A stretch of 64,000 nucleotides of DNA from Kingdonia uniflora (GCA_014058105.1 JACGCM010000715.1:2232001-2296000), one strand, 5' to 3'; shown: positions 48,831-61,034, numbered from the stretch's first letter. Program-made: numbers and translations. Notes: generated from the sequence alone by a model not told the origin.

Positions 48831-49393
48831 TGTAGGGGCTTATTCCTCGACCTCACTCATATTTGAGCTCACTCAGTTCGATTTATCTCCATCCCAGGCT
48901 CACGTAATTTTAGCACACAACACTTCAGTCAAACATTCTACCAGGCCCCACGAACTACTCAAAAATGTGTGTCGAGCTAAACCCGGAAAATGTTATTCAG
49001 TCAAAGACACCTGTCTCCCACGAACTCATTAGTTATTCATTTAACCGTCATTAACCGCATCATTCAGAAAACATGCTCTAGCACGATGAAGAGCTATAGA
49101 GAAGCTTATAAAAAGGAGAAGTTCCAGAAGAGACTGGGACCAGAAAAATTACTCAAACTTCTTATTTACAAGATCAAAAACATTTCTATATTAATAAAGA
49201 TATCCACTCAATACAATAAAGATACTTTTACAAAAATCCTCCATACGAGGTCGTAGTTTTTTACCTATTCAGAGGTTTTCCATACTAAAAACACTTGTTT
49301 TCATTTCATACTGTCTAGTAGAGTATTGTAATAGGTTTATTGGTGTGATAGCTAATTCCTAATCGTATCGAGCTATGGAATTTGGCCATCACA
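48831..49393 (+). repeat. 3' LTR of Tat 3
   Basis: TGTAGGGGCT to CCATCACA, followed by the CCAAG duplication. A TATA box lies near 49105-49114. Confidence 0.92.
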
Positions 49394-49398
49394 CCAAG

Positions 49399-49834
49399 TA
49401 ATACTGATATTCTTAGCTTTATGATTTGTTCCAGATTTCTTATTAGTACAGCTATGGGCATAATGACCAAACTTGTTATATTTATAACATTTAACTTGAC
49501 TAAGGTCAGCGTCAAGGTTGGTCTGCCAATTATTCAATTTAAGTTGATCATGAGTTCACGACTTGTAATTCACTGATTACCCTTTTTTATGAAATTGACG
49601 TTGTTTTACAAGGTTTTCAAGTTGGTTGCTTATAGAGGCAATCTATGAATGCATATCGGACCCATCATCATTATCTGAATCACATGTGATATCAACATCT
49701 TCGGTACCTTTAGAAGAAGAAGAGTAAGATGAATATTTAAAAGCAATACTCTTGTTCTTCTCATGGTTTTCAATTATCATCTCGAGTTCAAAAGTTCACA
49801 ACTTTCAAGCTAATGTATCAGGTTTCATTTGTCC
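49399..49834 (-). pseudogene. SIRE-like gag, middle part, severed by Tat 3
   Basis: Reads leftward: FELEMIIENHEKNKSIAFK (about 49800-49740), an acidic serine-rich segment, then a degenerate zinc knuckle CYKYNKFGHYAHSC (near 49500-49455) and the join into the fragment at 35328. The right edge at about 49834 is an abrupt switch to plus-strand 3' sequence of the same family. Confidence 0.78.
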
Positions 49835-50036
49835 TCTGAATTCCTTATTTTTAAATGAACGGATACGTGATGTATCTTGTTTAGTATGCAGGGATTTTAG
49901 AGTATATCCTATATAAGATGAAAGTGGAGTTTTGAGTATGGATGTTCATTGATTGAGTCAGTCCATCCAGTTGTATTTTTATTTCTTATAGTTCTTATAG
50001 TTTGAGTTTTGACATGAAATTTACCAAAGGGGAGAT
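49835..50036 (+). other. SIRE-like 3' internal end with polypurine tract, plus orientation
   Basis: Inverted match to 33191-33400, ending in TACCAAAGGGGAGAT just before the LTR. This is the 3' end of an element pointing right, joined to a minus-strand gag on its left. Confidence 0.75.
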
Positions 50037-50923
50037 TGAAACATCCATTTTGGAGTTTATTTCATTTAGTGTATAGAGTAAGTGTCAGCACTATCTCGTG
50101 GTTATCCAGCGTCAATGAGTGCACGTGAAGCGGCTACAGCTGGACTGACACTGAATAAGTAAGTGAGATTTTAACTCCTTAATCTAGAACATCAGGCCCA
50201 TCATATTTTACAGATTATGGAAAAGGAATGAAGTATGTCTTTTTAAGAAAATAGATATTTATTAGAACAGGATTATTCAAACATTTTCCCTCAGCATTTC
50301 TTTTATTCGAATAGATTCCTTTTCTATTCAAATATTTATGGGAACATGTCTATTCGAATAGATTTTATGTTGTTCGAATAAAAAACCTCAGGCTCTTATT
50401 TATTCTAATAAATTTTTTCTTTATTCGAATAAAAAGGCTCAGTCTTTTATTTATTCGAATAGATTTATTTCTATTCGAACAGATGACGTATTTTCTGTTT
50501 TTCTACTTAAGACAACTTTTCCTCTTTTATAATTTAACTTTTTTGAAAACTTTTTTTTAGGGCTTGAGTTTTTAGAGTGAGAAGAGATTATTCTTGAGAG
50601 ATTCAAAAGAGAATTAAAATACTCAAATCTTGAATCAATCATTATTGATCAAGAAACCCTAATCATGAATTGAAGAACTTGAGGGATTCAAGATTGGAAG
50701 CTTCGACGAAAGATTAAAGCGAGAAGTTGCAAAAACTTAAAATTTATTGCAAAGAGTTTGATTGGAAGAAAGGTAACCATGGGATGTGCTTATCGAGTCT
50801 GTAAGTAGTTAAACTCTTGTAATTCTTTTTCAATAGTAGATTGTTTAGCTGTCGAGTGATTCGACAGTGACCTGTGGGTTTTCCTCATGAGAAAGGTTTC
50901 CTACAGGGTTAAAAATCTTTGCA
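50037..50923 (+). repeat. SIRE-like copia LTR, plus orientation
   Basis: TGAAACATCC to ATCTTTGCA, preceded by a polypurine tract. Inverted partner of 32320-33190. It carries eight TATTCGAATA-type palindromes (centres about 50308 to 50476). Flanks CTAAA (32315-32319) and TTTGT (50924-50928) do not match, so the inverted pair is not one clean insertion. Confidence 0.85.
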
Positions 50924-51123
50924 TTTGTCTTTAAATTTCTAACTGCTTGCTTGACATTTGATAATTTAATCAACTTAATTTAGGTTAAGCGTAGACCATT
51001 AATTCAAAGGAATTAGGACCTATCGATTTAGACCTAAAACAATCAAAATTGGTTAGCCTCATGCGACTAGGAATTATAAGTTCAACTTCAATTCAAGTGG
51101 CCAAAAATGAAAGATCAGTATCT

Positions 51124-51479
51124 GAGCATCCACAGCAGTTGGAGGGTGGATTTTCACCAATCAACCCCAAATCCACCCACAGCAGTTGAGCCCATAATCA
51201 AGGTAAATTTTACCTAGCATAGTTCAGAACTGCGCTGTATAGTTAAAAACCTAAGATCTGGCCACATATCTCCATCTGGAGCATCCATTACCCAATACGT
51301 AGTTCTAAACTGTACGGCATCAATCCACCAAAAATCCACCCAGAGGGCGAAAAATGGGTGGACACGTGGACAATTCACCTAGCTGCTAGGAAGTGGATTG
51401 GTCCTCAAGAGGGTGGATTTTTTAATCTATCTTGCCATGTTAGAATTGACCTAACTGTTATGGATGCTCTTAGTGCCCC
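51124..51479. mobile_element. MITE with GAGCATCCA inverted ends (356 bp)
   Basis: The left end GAGCATCCACAGCAGTTGG and inverted right end GAGCATCCATAACAGTTAGG form an imperfect 20-base inverted repeat. The interior has several GGGTGGATTT and AAATCCACCC words. No clear target duplication is visible, so the superfamily is uncertain. Confidence 0.7.
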
Positions 51480-52186
51480 AATTGTTGACTAAACACCACC
51501 ACCAAAACTATCCAAATATTCAAAATTAAAATAAAAACCTTGATTGGAGTAAAAGATACAAAAGTCTTCACATTGATAATAATCAAAACTAAAGCAAAAG
51601 TAAACAGACAAGAAGATTTGACCACCTAACTCTTTTTCTTCACCACAACCCCACAATCTTCTTTATCTTTTTCACTTTTTTTTCTGTCTCTCAATTAAAA
51701 TTTTGGGGTTTTGAAAGTACATAAAAGATACAATATAGTATCATACATTGGACCAGAGTCTTTCCATTATTGAACTATAACGACTCGAGAGCTAGACCGG
51801 TTGTATCAGTTGTTGATTGGGAATGGTTGTGCTCACCTTCATACGTTACAATCAGTATTGTTGAGTTGTCCAATGCTCTCTTGACATGTTTACGTGCAGA
51901 ACATCATCTTAAGCTACTGCATTTGTAGTAGCCCCTGAAAATCACACGAATAAATAAATAAATAACAAAATACAGCAAAATCTGTCTAAATGCACCTCTT
52001 ATAAATGCATAAACTACTTAATTGCACATAAAATGTTAGTCCCATACAGTACAAATTATGAATTTCTCTCCCTGCACACTGTGCAATGTTTTTTTTTTCC
52101 TAATCTCGACAATATATTTTTACCTATGTAATTGCACTTAGCTCGACATATGTACTAAATTAGCTACTAGTAACAAATTTCTCACA
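51480..52186. other. Unassigned AT-rich segment
   Basis: No coding, RNA or repeat feature recognised; one short AATA microsatellite near 51950. This may be the oldest sequence in the right half. The 200 bases before the MITE (50924-51123) are similarly featureless. Confidence 0.4.
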
Positions 52187-52951
52187 TGGTTACTAATAAT
52201 AGCCTAATTCCAAGATTCGGACTTAGCCTTTACACCAAATGTGCTTAGAACGCTCAAGAATAGTAAATAATAATTAGCATGATAATTTAGCGCGGAAAAC
52301 TTTTGAATAGGTTAAAAACCACGACCTCTCTTGAGGATTTTGAGAAAGAGAAGGTGATATTATTGAGATTGCTAACTTATTATAATGAGTACTCAGGGTA
52401 TCTCGAATTTTAGAGTAAGGATTCATCTCTGCAGAATTACTTGTCTTTAATCTGTAGTTATCTGGTCCTATTTATAGGCCTTATCATATGACCGTTTACC
52501 GACCATTAATATTCTTAATGATGGACGTTACAAAGTATATGTAAGATGATTTTTGACCAGATTGTGTAACGTCTTGATCTCTGTTGCTGTACAATGGCTC
52601 TATTGACGACTGTACACTTGTATAAATAAAACTGTTAATGTAGAGGTCGAAAGTGATGACTCAAACTAAGAAATGTTGAACATATCTTTAAGAATGCTTC
52701 CTGTATGCCAATGAGGTCGAGGATAAAACTTGAGTATGAGATATAAAATAAGCTATTACATGACGGCTCTCAACCAAGAACACAAGGAGCTTCATGGACA
52801 AGTGGCGTTGGTTGAGAAATTCGTGTTGTATTTACTTCCTGATGATGTTGTCTTTATTCAGATTGTGCCACGTTCTCTGTTGATGAGATCAAAAGTTCCT
52901 ATGTAGTTTGAAGATGAAACATGAGTTTGAGATACGGAATAAGCCACTACA
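52187..52951 (-). repeat. 3' LTR of Tat 4 (left boundary approximate)
   Basis: Shares the Tat leader phrase (TTAGCGCGGAAAACTTTTGA near 52288, complement of the leader) and a reverse-strand TATA box (CTATTTATAGG near 52468-52478). The right end is set by ACA before AACTGCCCCCTCTC, the complement of the polypurine tract. The left end is set only by a TGG close to where family ends should fall. Confidence 0.6.
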
Positions 52952-53020
52952 ACTGCCCCCTCTCAACCAACAGTACAAAAAAAACTTGTGGGCTAGTGGT
53001 GTTGGTTGAGAAGTTTAATA
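52712..53020. repeat. Duplicated LTR end plus polypurine tract in Tat 4
   Basis: A unit of about 125 bases is present twice, about 197 bases apart: GAGATAYRRAATAAGCYAYTACA, then the pyrimidine tract, CTCAACCAA and GTGGYGTTGGTTGAGAA. The outer copy keeps a perfect polypurine tract; the inner copy has a mutated one. Confidence 0.75.
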
Positions 53021-53284
53021 AATGTTACATTTAATATCTGGGAATCATTTTCAATGTATATTCATAAGTATCTGTTGTAGATTTTTAGTTTTTGAGAACC
53101 AATGGTTCTAGTCAATGTTGTTTCCCTTAGAACTCCTTCTGTCAATGGGAATTTGAAGGGTCTACTTTAAATACTCAACATAGTATAAAAAACATTTAGA
53201 GGTAAATGTGATGAACCAAGTCTTCATCTCTGATTCCTTTCTTTTTTATTTTTAACTATTGAGAAGAACTTGACTGTTGAGAGT
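52952..53284. other. Tat 4 leader region upstream of antisense small ORFs
   Basis: Starts with the polypurine complement; otherwise AT-rich with no coding signal. It is much shorter than the same interval in Tat 2 and 3 (about 1.5 kb), whose glycine-rich block appears here further right, at about 53605. Confidence 0.4.
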
Positions 53285-53566
53285 ATGGTGACTACCAGGA
53301 ACCAATCTCGGGAGTCTAGGATTTATAGATAAATAGAGAAATTGTGTATTCGGTACTTTGGATACCAACCTCTGCATTTGCCGATACCGATTCTTGTGTC
53401 GCCTACCTATCACCACATGTCATATGAAGAAGTGACAGAGGCAGGGGATGATTATTATCAGATAGCGTGGTTCTACTATTTGTTGGCAGAGGAGGCTGTT
53501 ATAACTGAAGATGAAGCGGCAGGTGCTCGTCCGAGGGAGTGTCGTCAGTATCCTACTAGTAAATGA
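53285..53566 (+). pseudogene. Small antisense ORF of Tat 4, copy A
   Basis: Begins MVTTRNQSRESRIYR, then a stop, then IEKLCIRYFGYQPLHLPIP and a divergent acidic C-terminus (EEAVITEDEAAGARPRE). The MxTRxQ start and the LC-x2-YF-x(3-4) block match copy B at 54526-54881. The CFxC tail is absent. Confidence 0.55.
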
Positions 53567-54525
53567 GTTATTTTAAAAAAATAAAACCTTTCGTCTATCT
53601 CTAGCATGCGGGGTGGGGGTTATGGTGGAAGAGGTGGCGATGATGGAGGAAGTATTTTTTCCATGGACCATAGATATTGGCCATGAAGAAGATCTTTCAT
53701 CTGCGATTTCTAGTTCTAACTGTTTCCTAGACCTTGGAGCATGGAATCAGAGTGTGGAAGTTGCTTCAGTTTTTCATCATCTTCCCTATGGACTGCTAAA
53801 AAGTAATTCAAACTGTAACTATGTAAAGTAATCTGTTAGAATTATTTGGAACGTCTTGTTATCTGTAAAGTATTTTGTAAGAGAAAGTTTCAAACTAATG
53901 AAAATGTCTTCCTTCTGGTCTTTTGACTCTTTGTGTCTAACTTGTTTATATAGTCTTCTATTGTAAAATAGGAGTCTGTAAATAGGTATGACTTTATCAG
54001 GTGGTATGATAGGGAAAATTGAGCTGTAAGGATTTTAATGTATTGTAGTTGATGGTATTGGAAAGTAGAGATTGAAATGTTAAAGGAGTTCAAAAATGTG
54101 CTGATAGGAAGTATATATTTTTGTGAGATGACTTGGAGAATGGAAATATATATGGTTTTATGTGACCTGTGTATTCGAACTGGATGACATAATATTTCCA
54201 AATGTGGAAAAAGAAGTGGCATTGATCTGTAGGTCCTACTGCTAGACTTGCTTGATCTTGCATGTTGCCAGCTGTATATTTGCACGTAAAAAATTGGAGG
54301 AGATATTTCATAATATGGAAGGGATGACCTATCACAATATTTTTCAATTGATGTTGATATTCTGTTGTCCCAAAAATGTACTTATAAAATATTCCCTTCA
54401 GTAAAATTTGTAGGGTGATATGGATTTGCAGATATCTTTCTCATGGCTATAAAAATGTGATTCTCGGCTGTTATGATTTGTATCTTCTATAGGGATAAAT
54501 TTTCTGCGGAGGTAGTTTAATTTCC
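53567..54525. other. Tat 4 spacer between the two small ORF copies
   Basis: Contains the glycine-rich block (MRGGGYGGRGGDDGG near 53608-53650) seen in Tat 1 to 3 upstream of the small gene. The rest is AT-rich. Open frames on the minus strand (for example 53890-54285) have no conserved counterpart. Confidence 0.45.
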
Positions 54526-54881
54526 CATAGTGAGGACTCATTCTCAGCGTGCTCATCATGAAGCAGATGGTCACTTTCATATCAAGGTTTCTGAACTCTG
54601 TGAGCTATATTTTCATCGATTGCCTTATGATGTTGTGCTACCCAAATGGTCATTGAATCTGATTAGACTAGATGAAAAAGGTAAGCATATAGAGTATGAT
54701 CGCTTTTTCTGGTGCAATTCATAGGTCGCTGCTAAGTGCCACGGTGCGAGAACTAACTGTTCAACAGCTCGCGTATGACAAGATTGTTGAAGAGGACGTA
54801 AGGTCTGTAAGAGGAGAGATAATTCTGTGTGGGGAGGTAAACCATCGAAGCTGCTTTAGATGTGACTGGAGAGATCGGTAA
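54526..54881 (+). pseudogene. Small antisense ORF of Tat 4, copy B (start codon lost, frameshift)
   Basis: The start is ATA where the other copies have ATG (I-V-R-T-H-S-Q-R-A). The middle is ELYFHRLPYDVVLPKW; a frameshift near 54715 leads to LSATVRELTVQQLAYD and the C-terminus CFRCDWRDR. The terminal cysteine pair is conserved with Tat 1 and 2. It precedes the spliced gene by about 290 bases. Confidence 0.68.
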
Positions 54882-55173
54882 GCTCAAAGTGAGAGCTCGT
54901 ATGAAGTATTCAGTTTTTAGTATTCTGTATTGGTATCCAAATAAATGTAAGATGATGAATGTTTAATGCCTCGATCTGATTGAATAAGAATAAAGTATTT
55001 TATTTTACGTACAGATATTTGTGGAAGACAGTTGTAGAATTTTAACAGCTGTATAGATCTCTTCAAATTTGGAATATTGATCTATTTTTAAAAAGTTGTA
55101 CGACCTTGGTTGAGTATAAAAGTATCGTGATTAGTCCTTTGTACTATGTTGAGGAAGAAGTGTAGAATTTTTA

Positions 55174-58100
55174 ATGGCAGACAATAGAGACAGAAATGAC
55201 AGTAAATATTGTCACAGAAATTATGATAATGTTGTTACCTGAAAAGATGTGCCTGCAAAGACAGTAGGGATGGCTGACGCGTGTCAGAAGGAGCTGTCAT
55301 TTCATAAACCAAAGGAAAGTATAAAAACTCGTCTCTTTCTCTCTCATAAATTACTTACAGTTTCAGAGAGAGAAAAAAAGTGGTACAAATCTTATTCTCA
55401 AGGAGAAGAAACATTTGAGTTCTGAGTATGATTTGAGAAGGAAATCTTCATCAGGCAATAGAAAACTGTTTGGGAAGCGACAGGAGTACTCATTCTTGGC
55501 AAGACATCCGGGCAAAGCAAAATATTGTTGTTCTTCAAGTACAGGTTGGTAATATAAAGCTCTATCATTTTGATTTATTTAGTAATCTGGATAATATATG
55601 TAGTAATCTATTTGATATGTGTTGTAACCTGTTTGTTATGTGTCTCTGATAATATAGGGATTTTTGAATAAATATGAGAGAGTTGTGGAGTTTGAGAATT
55701 TTTGTATATGAACAGACTGTAGAGATAAAAAAATGCTTGCTTGAAGAAGGAGAGGGAAAATTGAAATGATTGATTGTTGTTTTTTGTTTTGGGTAATTGT
55801 AAGGTAGATGTGTGAACTGGGTAGAAGGTGAGGTTCCAGTTACTGTATGTAGTGCAGAGATAATGATAAAATATGTTTTGTATCTGCCGGTCCAGTATGC
55901 TTTCGAAACCTAGCATTCCCACTAGTAAATTTGTAGTATCTTCAAGTTCATATGAAATATCATCTTCGGGGAGGGAGGACGATTGTAGTGCCATGGAAGA
56001 AACTGTGAATAGTGTAGAGACGATCATAGAGGTTGGGGGCCCAGTAATATTGAGACAGTGATGGAGGAGGAGGATAGAAAAGAGACAGATAAATTTTTTA
56101 TCATATACCCCGAGGGAGTAGATGTAGAAAAAGAATACTTGAAATATAAAAAGAAATTGCAGGGGGAATGGGAAATTTATGTGGAGGATCAAGGTTTCTG
56201 GTTTAGGGCTTATATCTCCGGGAAAGGGGAGGAGACAGTATACTATCAAGTCCCATGCTTGGAGAAGTAGATGAAGGATAAAGGGATTAGTGAGGAGGTG
56301 AATCTCTCATACTATAATGGTCTCGGGCTATCAGGCCCGAGTGATGGGATTTTATGTTTTTTGAATCTGGTCGTATATGGCCTTAAAATTTCTCTGACTT
56401 ACTTTCAGAAAGGGGTCATGAATGTATTACATTATTGCCTTGCCCAGTTGAATGAGAATGTTTATGAGATGATGATGGTATGTGAGGCACTGAATGAGAA
56501 GTAGAAAAAGGAAGGGACTGCTAAGCAGTTTGAAACTGAAGGTATGATAAAATTTAATAAATGGAAATATGTCGAGGGTCGAAGTAGTGGTTACCTGTAT
56601 AGTTATTCATCAAGGCTTAAATTTTTTGATTTCGAATCTGCGGGTAGACCATAGAATGACCACCTTGTGTGGGTAGAGGGTAACTATATGCAGATTCCAG
56701 ATGAACCAACGCTCGAACTGAACCATAAATATTATAATCCAAGTAAGTAATGCTGACCAATCTTCAAATAACCAATAACTTGTCTTCAATCTACAACTTA
56801 ATGTTCTGCTCCTTGTTTTGGCAGAATCCAAGCCTTCATCTACGCCTAAAAGGCTAGTCTGTTCGACTGCATTGCTCGAGATCAGAACGAGCTAAAGCAT
56901 GTACTTGGTGAGCTCGGTATCCGTAGGGATAAAATGGTAGATTCTGTAATACCCAAAATTCAAGAAGCCTACGAGAAATGAGCTATGGCTGAAGGGAAGG
57001 CTCAACCGACTGTGGATGATGTTCTTAGTCTTCCACCTCCTATACCTCAGACCACCAAACGGAATACTTGGAGGTCTGGGAAGTTAACTCGGTAGAGTAC
57101 TTCTTCACTGGGGTGGCGGCCACGGGACAAGAGGTTACCAAGATTGTTTCTATTGGCGTGGAGGAGAGGTTAGAGGTGAGTACAGTTGCTCCTGCTGAGG
57201 TCGAGAAGAGCTCGACGAAAAGAAAAAGGTATGATGAAGAGGGTAGTTATCGAACTAATCCCCATGCCGTAGCTAAGATGAAAGAGCAAGAGCTGAAATA
57301 TTGTCTGATAGCTAGAACTTATCCAAAGCAGCTCGGCGATGACTATCACAAACATACTTTCGTGGTATGTATTGAAAATTGTTAATTGTCTTTGTACTCT
57401 GACTAAAACCTATTGCACTGAATATGTCTTTGTGTATGTTTCTATGGGCACCTCTCGATGCTGCTGAAGGGGGAAAAAAGGTGTCTGGGAAATAGAAGCC
57501 AGGAGTTCAGGGCGCTTATGGAGAAGTTTGAAGCTCAATCTACTCGTATGAAGGATCTCGAAGCTGAGCTCTAGCTAGAGAAGGAAAAAAGAGCTAAAGA
57601 TGCTACAGCGGCTACTGAGGTCACAAAAAAGTACAGTAATATGGTGAGGCATGACGATGTTATGTCAAAATCAGTTGACACACTTTTAGTGGAAAGATAC
57701 CACCTCGTCCAATCATATTATGATTTTGGATTAAGTATAGCTGATGTAGAACTTGGATGAACTGATAGATATAGTAAAATAGTCTTTCTATCAGAGGTTA
57801 TTGATGAAGGGATGGCTGATGCTGCTACTACACCAGAGAAAATATTAAATCTTCTACCAGGAAGAATCGAGCCAGTCCTATATGTTAAGAAAGTATTAGA
57901 CCCTCGATCAGAACGTACTGAACCAGTTCCTTTTCCTGGGAAGATATTGGATCCTTCTTCGGAACCTGCTGATTCAGTCCATCTTGTTAGGTCGTCATTG
58001 GAGGATCCACCTGAGGTAAAAATCAACAGGAATCTCTAAACCTTCTGTGGTATTCTGTCTTTGATTTGATTTGGTTCGTGTGATACCAATGCGATTGTAC

Positions 58101-60824
58101 TCTGTATTGTCATACTTTGTTAAAGTTGGAGTAATGATTTGAAACATGTTCGTCTTGGATGTCTGTATTATAACAAAACATTCATACTTTGTGTAGAAGA
58201 TAGAACAACTGAGAAAAACTAATTTTGAACTGAAGAGGTCGATGAGTAAAGCGAGGGATTTCGTGGCTCGTATTCAACAGGTACTTAATAAAACTGAATT
58301 TGAGATAAAACAATTTAAACTTAATTCTAAGAAAATATTTACGGAGTTATATGACCTTCAGTGTAGATATGCTAAGATAAAAATAGAGAGGAACGTGGTG
58401 TTAAGAAAGGAAGAGAAAAGAGGGGTATTAGTTCAAAAACCAAAAGAGTTAACTTATTTTAATGACCTGAGTGATAGAGTTAGGTGTCAAAGCATGTTGA
58501 TAGCTCTAACATTGTATTTCGAGGTCGAAGTAGATAGTGAACAAGGTTTAAAAGAAGCTTATGTAGAGTTTTTGAAGGAAAGAGGTGTAGTTTCGGGCCC
58601 AACTCGAGTTATATTTTTAGCGCAAGAAGCACGTAATCGTTATAGTTTAGAGGCGAGAAAGTGTTCTGCTCGAGCTGGTATGTATGTTGTACGGGGCGAT
58701 GTAAAACCTTTATTTGATGTGTTTGGCTTTATATAAGATCGGAGGGCCATGAGAATTGTATTTTTCAAGATAACAAAAGAGCAAATAGAGGCTCAGCAGT
58801 AATTAGAGGGTGAGTTAAAGGAGTTACATGATGATATATCATAACATGTTGAACAAAAAAAGTCTTTGGCGACGTGATTGTCAAAAGATGTGACTATTTG
58901 AATGAAGGTAGAAGCTTATGTGAGGGCTTTATGTGTATTGCAAAAGGAAACGCGTCAGTGGCTAAATAAGGTGCATATACAACTAAAGGAGTATTTGTAT
59001 CCATCTCGAGCAAAAGTTGTTGCTCGAGCAGAACATGAGCGTCATATAGACAGTATTATTGATTTTTATGAGGAAGAACTGGCGAGGGTTGAGATGGAAT
59101 TTAGGAAGTTCGTAACGGAATATGGGAAGGATTTTGATGTGGAGAATGCCAAGGCTAAAACTATGTGGTTCTCTAAAGATGAAAGTGAAATTATTGGTGA
59201 AAAACCCATTCCTAGGTTGAGAAAACTTTTATCAGAAGAGGATGAGGAGGAGGTAAAAAATTTGAGACCTCAATCACTGCGTAAACCATGCCAGCAGGAA
59301 GTGGTGACATTTACAGCTCCTATAAATGTTCAAGTAACAAGTAGAAAGATTTTGATAGAGAAAGGGCAGTCCTCGCATATCCTAAAGAAGCAAAAATAGG
59401 GTATTCCCGTGTTCTTTTACCAGTCTTGCATATGTGATAGATCATTGTGTACTGTTGTGATGATAAATATAATCTATTTTCTGTGACAATAAATAGAACG
59501 ATGTATCTATATTACTCAGATACCATGTTCTTAATTTAAACTTGTTAACTGTGGCATGTAATCTGTTGGTATATGTAAACTATTTTAAATGTAAACTGTT
59601 ATGACAGTGGAACTGACAGCTAGTTATAGTTAATGTGACATGTTATGCATCTAAAATGAACAATTGAATGTTGCGCTGAGTTTGTGTCAGGGGGAATTAC
59701 AGAGAGTTATTGTATTAGAAGAAAATTCAAAAGTAGAGATTTTAAAAGAAAAACATACAGTAATCCGTGTGACGGAGACACTATGAGAAAAAGAGGCCCG
59801 CCTAGCCATTGTACTAAGAAAGATAAAGGGTTTAAAAGAAGTAATAAGGAAAAAGGGAGTTGAAGCTGTAGGCATCTCAGAAAAAGCTAGCCAACAAGAG
59901 GCTGAATTAACATCTGCTCGCACCCAAGTTACAGAACTGTTGGCAGTAGTAGAGGAAGAAGGAAATACTGTGAAAGACTTGTAATTTCAAGTAAATATGC
60001 TCGAGGTGGAGATAGCCAATATGCGAGTTCGTGCTCATAATTATGAAATATTGTGGCTAGTTGCTGATGTGATGGTAAAGAAGTTGGAAGAGGTCTGTAA
60101 TCAACAGAGCAAAGACATAAACAAGGTTTGGAATGATATACATACGTTAGAGCATACTGTACAATCGCGGGATTTAGATATCTTGGAGTACTAAACATAA
60201 AATGACAAACTATGAGAAGTGAATAAGAAGTTATATGCTAACCTAATGCGGGTGGAGATACGTCTCGATGAATGGAGGGTGGAATATGAAGGCCGTAAAG
60301 CTGAAATGGAGGGGTCGATATCTTTGATTTATCATAAGGAAGAATTCATGACAGTGCTGGAATCTCAGAATGCTGATGTGGGGGATGGAAAATGACGAGT
60401 GGAGAAACGCTATGATTATTTGGAAGCAACACTGAAGGAAGAGCAAAGTAAGCTTAGCGAACTTATTCTGTATAAATAGGTAAAAAGTGAAGCAGGTGAT
60501 GTGTGTAAGAGAGAGATGATAGCAGTGATTTTGTTCTTCGTATCAGAGTTCAAGACACTAGAAGTAGAAAGTAAAATGGTATATGAAGGTTTAGTTGCCA
60601 AAGGTATGCAGTATGAGATGGATTTAATATGATCTGAGTATCTAGATCTCATGATGGCCAGAATTGGCTCTCTCAAATAGAGTATGGTTAGAGAGGGAAA
60701 GAAAATTGTTATAGGGAGAATGCCATAATTTATGCATCAACGGTTGTATAAGGGTTATGCACGTGACGTTGGAGGTCCTTCTAATTTAAGTAATGATTTA
60801 AGTGAAAGCTCTAATGAGGAATGA
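55174..60824 (+). pseudogene. Antisense spliced coiled-coil gene of Tat 4, enlarged and divergent
   Basis: Exon 1 is about 55174-55544 (MADNRDRNDSKYCHRNYD; a TATA-like ATAAAAAC lies at 55321), with donor CAG|GTTGGT. Exon 2 ends at 56742 (AA|GTAAGT) and carries VVYGLKISLTYFQKGVMN...AQLNEN and LKFFDFESAGRP, the same domain as the other copies. Exon 3 is 56825-57364 with acceptor TTTTGGCAG. Exon 4 runs from about 57450 to 58015, exon 5 58197-59399, and a last exon from about 59690 to 60824. Exons 5 and 6 encode strongly charged predicted coiled coils (IERNVVLRKEEKRG; YEEELARVEMEFRKF; VNMLEVEIANMRVRAHNYE). Two open frames of 164 and 165 codons survive in exon 5. Several stops remain, and exact splice sites of exons 2, 4 and 6 are uncertain. 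Confidence 0.7.
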
Positions 60825-61034
60825 GGTATAACGAATGGGATAAGGTTTTATGTATACTAAACAAATATAGTAGGTAGAGCGTATAATGAAATGAGTAATG
60901 GCAAAAGAACGATCTGTACTAACCTTGCGAGGAACCAACGGTAATGTGCAGGTTAGATGCCTGTTTATAGAATGATTCAAAGGTTTTTGTATAGAAGATG
61001 GTTGTTAAGGAAACAACGTAGAAGAACATAGAAG

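Larger units (their letters stand above)
35334..49393 (+). mobile_element. Tat-lineage Ty3/gypsy element 3, complete, with antisense genes
   Basis: A 14.06-kb plus-strand element with LTRs 35334-35910 and 48831-49393, primer site at 35911-35930, gag-pol 35983 to about 41661, a tandem-repeat zone, antisense spliced gene 46717-42471, small antisense frame 47326-46985, and polypurine tract (GAGGGGCGAT) at 48821-48830. A perfect 5-bp duplication CCAAG flanks it (35329-35333 and 49394-49398). It is inserted in SIRE-like gag. The organisation is the mirror image of Tat 2 and nearly the same length. Coding regions have stops, so it is probably inactive. Confidence 0.94.

Noticed and set aside
53890..54347. 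131- and 85-codon minus-strand frames in Tat 4
   Set aside because: AT-rich, no homologous frame in the other three Tat copies.
55608..56249. 213-codon minus-strand frame, the longest in the window
   Set aside because: It lies opposite intron 1 and exon 2 of the antisense gene. The plus-strand translation has the conserved domain; the minus-strand one has no counterpart.
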